Positions 60,768 through 64,000 of a stretch of 64,000 bases of DNA are shown here, piece after piece. The DNA comes from Pseudomonas brassicacearum (GTDB lineage: Bacteria; Pseudomonadota; Gammaproteobacteria; Pseudomonadales; Pseudomonadaceae), in the NCBI RefSeq assembly GCF_003732265.1, contig NZ_MOBK01000013.1, positions 165,633 through 229,632 of the forward strand. The letters run 5' to 3'. Within the stretch, counting starts at the first letter, position 1. The number at the start of each line of letters is the position of its first letter. A program made the position numbers and the translations under genes. A model generated the notes under the pieces. That model had not been told where the DNA came from, did not search any database, and saw only the letters and a list, made by a program, of their open reading frames with translations.

Positions 60768-62117
60768 ATGAACTTGCCTGAAAACGCCCCGTCTTCCCTG
60801 GCCAGCCAGCTCAAGCTTGATGCTCACTGGATGCCCTATACCGCGAACCGTAACTTCCAGCGCGACCCGCGTCTGATCGTTGCGGCGCAAGGCAGCTGGC
60901 TGACCGACGACAAGGGCCGCAAAGTTTATGACTCGCTGTCCGGTCTGTGGACCTGCGGCGCCGGGCACACTCGCAAGGAAATTCAGGAAGCGGTTGCCAA
61001 GCAACTGGGCACGCTCGACTACTCGCCAGGCTTCCAGTACGGCCATCCGCTGTCGTTCCAATTGGCCGAGAAAATCACCGACCTGACCCCGGGCAACCTG
61101 AATCACGTGTTCTTCACCGACTCGGGTTCCGAGTGTGCTGACACTGCGGTGAAAATGGTCCGCGCTTACTGGCGCCTGAAAGGTCAGGCGACCAAAACCA
61201 AAATGATCGGCCGTGCTCGCGGTTACCACGGCGTGAACATCGCCGGCACCAGCCTCGGCGGTGTGAACGGCAACCGTAAAATGTTCGGTCAGGCGATGAT
61301 GGACGTTGATCACCTGCCGCACACGCTGCTGGCGAGCAATGCCTACTCTCGCGGCATGCCGCAGCTGGGTGGTATCGCTTTGGCCGATGAGCTGCTGAAG
61401 TTGATCGAGCTGCACGACGCATCGAACATCGCCGCGGTATTCGTTGAGCCGATGGCCGGTTCCGCTGGCGTTCTGGTTCCGCCACAGGGTTACCTCAAGC
61501 GTCTGCGCGAGATCTGCGATCAGCACAACATCCTGTTGGTGTTCGACGAAGTGATCACCGGTTTCGGCCGTACCGGCAAAATGTTCGGTGCCGACACGTT
61601 CGGCGTGACCCCGGACCTGATGTGCATCGCCAAGCAAGTCACCAACGGCGCGATCCCGATGGGCGCGGTGATTGCCAGCTCCGAGATCTACCAGACCTTC
61701 ATGAACCAGGCGACGCCTGAGTACGCGGTGGAATTCCCGCACGGCTACACCTACTCCGCGCACCCGGTGGCGTGCGCCGCTGGCCTGGCAGCACTCGACC
61801 TGCTGCAAAAGGAAAACCTGGTGCAGAGCGTGGCCGAGGTGGCGCCGCATTTCGAAAATGCGCTGCACGGTCTGAAAGGTTCGAAGAACATCATCGACAT
61901 TCGTAACTTCGGCCTGGCCGGTGCGATTCAGATCGCGCCGCGTGATGGCGACGCGATCGTGCGTCCATTCGAAGCGGGTATGGCGCTGTGGAAAGCCGGG
62001 TTCTATGTGCGCTTCGGCGGCGACACCCTGCAGTTCGGCCCAACTTTCAACAGCAAGCCGCAAGACCTTGATCGTCTGTTCGACGCGGTCGGCGAAGTGC
62101 TGAACAAGATCGACTGA
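60768..62117 (+). CDS. bauA: Beta-alanine--pyruvate aminotransferase BauA
   Basis: This class III omega-aminotransferase moves the amino group of beta-alanine to pyruvate, giving malonate semialdehyde and alanine. The 449-residue product is the size of the P. aeruginosa enzyme. It has LVFDEVITGFGRTGKMFG and the PLP lysine in CIAKQVTNGA (about 288). GAGG lies about nine bases before ATG 60768. It is divergent from bauR and 65 bases before the dehydrogenase that uses its product. Confidence 0.95.
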   Translation: MNLPENAPSSLASQLKLDAHWMPYTANRNFQRDPRLIVAAQGSWLTDDKGRKVYDSLSGLWTCGAGHTRKEIQEAVAKQLGTLDYSPGFQYGHPLSFQLAEKITDLTPGNLNHVFFTDSGSECADTAVKMVRAYWRLKGQATKTKMIGRARGYHGVNIAGTSLGGVNGNRKMFGQAMMDVDHLPHTLLASNAYSRGMPQLGGIALADELLKLIELHDASNIAAVFVEPMAGSAGVLVPPQGYLKRLREICDQHNILLVFDEVITGFGRTGKMFGADTFGVTPDLMCIAKQVTNGAIPMGAVIASSEIYQTFMNQATPEYAVEFPHGYTYSAHPVACAAGLAALDLLQKENLVQSVAEVAPHFENALHGLKGSKNIIDIRNFGLAGAIQIAPRDGDAIVRPFEAGMALWKAGFYVRFGGDTLQFGPTFNSKPQDLDRLFDAVGEVLNKID

Positions 62118-62182
62118 TTTTCTCTTCTATATAGAGGCGTCCTTTTACGGGGCGCCTGTGGACAACTTTTCAGGAGCGTTAC

Positions 62183-63676
62183 ATGAGCCTTATCCCGCAT
62201 TTGATCAATGGCGAACTGGTGACCGAAGACGGTCGCACGGCTGACGTGTTCAACCCGTCCACCGGCCAGGCGATCCACAAGCTGCCATTGGCCAGCCGCG
62301 AAACCATTCAAAAAGCCATCGACTCGGCCAAGGCCGCATTCCCTGCCTGGCGCAACACGCCACCGGCCAAACGTGCCCAGGTGATGTTTCGATTCAAGCA
62401 ACTGCTGGAACAGAACGAAGCACGCATTGCTCAGTTGATCAGCGAAGAGCACGGCAAGACCCTGGAAGATGCGGCGGGCGAATTGAAGCGCGGTATCGAG
62501 AACGTCGAGTTCGCGTGCGCAGCGCCAGAAATCCTCAAGGGTGAATACAGCCGTAATGTCGGCCCGAACATTGATGCCTGGTCGGACTTCCAGCCGTTGG
62601 GCGTGGTGGCCGGTATTACCCCGTTCAACTTCCCGGCGATGGTGCCACTGTGGATGTATCCGCTGGCGATCGTCTGCGGCAACTGCTTTATCCTCAAGCC
62701 GTCCGAGCGCGATCCGAGCTCTACGCTGTTGATCGCTCAACTGTTGCTGGAAGCCGGTTTGCCTAAAGGCGTGCTGAACGTCGTGCACGGTGACAAGGCT
62801 GCGGTGGACGCGCTGATCGAAGCGCCGGAAGTCAAAGCGCTGAGCTTTGTCGGTTCGACGCCGATTGCCGAATACATCTACGCCGAAGGCACCAAGCGCG
62901 GCAAACGCGTCCAGGCATTGGGCGGCGCGAAGAACCATGCGGTGCTGATGCCGGATGCGGATCTGGATAACGCGGTCAGCGCACTGATGGGCGCGGCCTA
63001 CGGTTCTTGCGGCGAGCGTTGCATGGCGATCTCGGTGGCTGTGTGCGTCGGTGACCAGGTGGCGGATGCGCTGGTGGAAAAACTGGTGCCGCAGATCAAG
63101 GCGCTGAAAATCGGCGCGGGGACTACGTGTGGCCTGGACATGGGGCCACTGGTCACCGGTCAGGCGCGCGACAAGGTCAGCGGGTATGTCGAAGACGGCG
63201 TTTCTTCCGGCGCGACCCTGGTGGTCGACGGTCGGGGTCTGAGCGTGGCCGGCCATGAGGAAGGTTTCTTCCTGGGTGGCTGCCTGTTCGATAACGTCAC
63301 GCCAGAGATGCGCATCTATAAAGAAGAAATCTTCGGGCCAGTGCTGTGCGTCGTTCGGGTGAACAGCCTGGAAGAGGCGATGCAGCTGATCAACGATCAC
63401 GAGTATGGCAACGGCACCTGCATCTTCACCCGTGACGGTGAAGCGGCGCGATTGTTCTGCGATGAGATCGAGGTGGGCATGGTTGGCGTTAACGTACCGT
63501 TGCCAGTGCCAGTGGCCTATCACAGCTTCGGTGGCTGGAAGCGTTCGCTGTTTGGCGACCTGCATGCGTATGGCCCGGACGGTGTGCGTTTCTACACTCG
63601 CCGCAAAGCCATCACCCAGCGCTGGCCGCAACGTGCGAGCCATGAAGCGTCGCAATTCGCATTCCCTAGCTTGTAA
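62183..63676 (+). CDS. bauC: (Methyl)malonate-semialdehyde dehydrogenase, acylating (BauC)
   Basis: This enzyme oxidises malonate or methylmalonate semialdehyde with CoA to acetyl- or propionyl-CoA. The 497-residue protein has the catalytic Cys in GSCGERCMAIS (about 285), the Rossmann region ALSFVGSTPIAEYIY and ALGGAKNHAVLMPDADLD. In P. aeruginosa bauC (PA0130) completes beta-alanine use together with BauA, as here. The same family includes MmsA and IolA, so the exact acyl group is not settled by sequence alone. AGGAG precedes ATG 62183. Confidence 0.93.
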   Translation: MSLIPHLINGELVTEDGRTADVFNPSTGQAIHKLPLASRETIQKAIDSAKAAFPAWRNTPPAKRAQVMFRFKQLLEQNEARIAQLISEEHGKTLEDAAGELKRGIENVEFACAAPEILKGEYSRNVGPNIDAWSDFQPLGVVAGITPFNFPAMVPLWMYPLAIVCGNCFILKPSERDPSSTLLIAQLLLEAGLPKGVLNVVHGDKAAVDALIEAPEVKALSFVGSTPIAEYIYAEGTKRGKRVQALGGAKNHAVLMPDADLDNAVSALMGAAYGSCGERCMAISVAVCVGDQVADALVEKLVPQIKALKIGAGTTCGLDMGPLVTGQARDKVSGYVEDGVSSGATLVVDGRGLSVAGHEEGFFLGGCLFDNVTPEMRIYKEEIFGPVLCVVRVNSLEEAMQLINDHEYGNGTCIFTRDGEAARLFCDEIEVGMVGVNVPLPVPVAYHSFGGWKRSLFGDLHAYGPDGVRFYTRRKAITQRWPQRASHEASQFAFPSL

Positions 63677-63688
63677 GTAGAGGGGAAG

Positions 63689-63720
63689 AAGGCCGGCCCC
63701 TTGGGGCCGGCCTTTGTGTT
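63689..63720 (+). terminator. Intrinsic terminator after bauC
   Basis: GGCCGGCCCC, a two-base loop, then GGGGCCGGCC (63691-63712) followed by TTTGTGTTT. This ends the bauAC unit and separates it from the rRNA leader. Confidence 0.9.
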
Positions 63721-63764
63721 TACGAGGGTTTTTGACTCATATGACAGAATTGTGAAATTAAAGG

Positions 63765-63792
63765 TTGACGGCAGATTCTGGATGTCTATAAT
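63765..63792 (+). promoter_or_regulatory. rrn operon promoter, upstream copy
   Basis: TTGACG (63765-63770), a 16-base spacer and TATAAT (63787-63792), a near-consensus sigma-70 promoter. It is the first of two in the leader of an rRNA operon. Confidence 0.85.
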
Positions 63793-63911
63793 TCGCCCCA
63801 CTTCCGGCGCAGTCGAAACGGAAAACTCCTTGGTAAACAAAGAGTTACGCAGTTTTCGACAGTGAGCGGCTTCAGGTCATCGAAGCCCGAAAGGGAGTTG
63901 AAAAAGAGGTG

Positions 63912-63939
63912 TTGACAGCAGCGTGTAACGCTGTAGGAT
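63912..63939 (+). promoter_or_regulatory. rrn operon promoter, downstream copy
   Basis: TTGACA (63912-63917), 16 bases and TAGGAT (63934-63939), followed by the GCCTCCCGC discriminator region. This sequence is what I recall from upstream of 16S rRNA in Pseudomonas. The 16S gene should follow a few hundred bases further, outside the window. Confidence 0.88.
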
Positions 63940-64000
63940 TCGCCTCCCGCTACCGAGTGATCGGAAGCGCAAGTGGTTGAAGTTGTTAAAGATTTCCAAG

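Noticed and set aside
60711..62063. A 450-residue minus-strand frame over bauA
   Set aside because: Antisense shadow of a complete aminotransferase.
62003..63655. A 550-residue minus-strand frame over the bauC gene
   Set aside because: Antisense of a well identified dehydrogenase; composition is that of a GC-rich shadow frame.

Overview
The window is a high-GC bacterial chromosome segment that I read as a member of the Pseudomonas fluorescens group. Three things support this: gene content and local order match known P. aeruginosa neighbourhoods (the flp-tad-rcp/pprAB pilus locus, the PA0130-PA0148 beta-alanine and purine region, speA, cmoM, a PA4780-type RIO kinase); intergenic spaces carry many REP palindromes of the GTGGGAGCG..TGCTCGCGAA type; and the right edge is a Pseudomonas-type rRNA operon leader. 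No phage, integrase, insertion sequence, CRISPR array or tRNA is visible. All identifications come from reading the sequence and from recall of families; no database search was possible.

Layout. 0-9 kb: the 3' part of speA, then a three-gene orphan VgrG island (a VgrG without a needle domain, a DUF4123 adaptor and a lipoprotein esterase), a MATE exporter, a small membrane protein, a MazG-like/cmoM pair and two DUF4136 lipoproteins. 9.1-25.7 kb: a complete type IVb (Flp/Tad) pilus locus with its PprA/PprB two-component system. tadG, pprA, a TadE-like pseudopilin gene, fppA and pprB form the left block. The main operon rcpC-rcpA-tadZ-tadA-tadB-tadC-tadD plus a DUF3613 gene runs leftward, and flp and a lone receiver protein run rightward from the shared promoter region. 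Between the two halves lies a 72-bp-period array of direct repeats interrupted by a roughly 330-bp element. 25.8-30.6 kb: a MaoC hydratase, a two-domain FabG-like reductase, a thiolase and an AraC regulator. 30.7-35.6 kb: a dCache-type chemoreceptor, a RIO kinase with a clear terminator and an MFS transporter. 35.6-39.4 kb: a copper unit (copA-cueR operon, copZ, two CueR boxes). 39.6-46.1 kb: two MFS transporters, a 57-residue ORF, an oxidoreductase/monooxygenase pair with a divergent LysR gene, and an ArsR-like regulator. 46.2-57.9 kb: purine salvage and uptake (adenine deaminase, 8-oxoguanine deaminase, a BMP-type binding protein, two permeases and an ATPase), mixed with a 2OG oxygenase, a Ca2+/H+ antiporter and an SDR/MerR pair. 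58.4-63.7 kb: an IMPACT-family gene, a TetR gene, and the bauR-bauA-bauC beta-alanine catabolic genes. 63.7-64.0 kb: tandem rrn promoters whose 16S gene should begin just beyond the window.

How the genes work together. PprA/PprB should control assembly of the Flp pilus: FppA processes Flp and the pseudopilins, TadA powers TadB/TadC, TadZ places the machine and RcpA forms the outer-membrane pore. CueR switches on CopA export and the CopZ chaperone when Cu(I) rises. The BMP-type ABC system would bring in nucleosides or bases for the deaminases. BauA and BauC convert beta-alanine to acetyl-CoA under BauR.

Nothing here is a clearly new system. The most unusual parts are the needle-less VgrG island, the interrupted REP-tandem array inside the pilus locus, a REP variant carrying an internal insert at three loci, and a degenerate duplicated block containing DnaA-box-like nonamers upstream of the BMP-type transporter genes.
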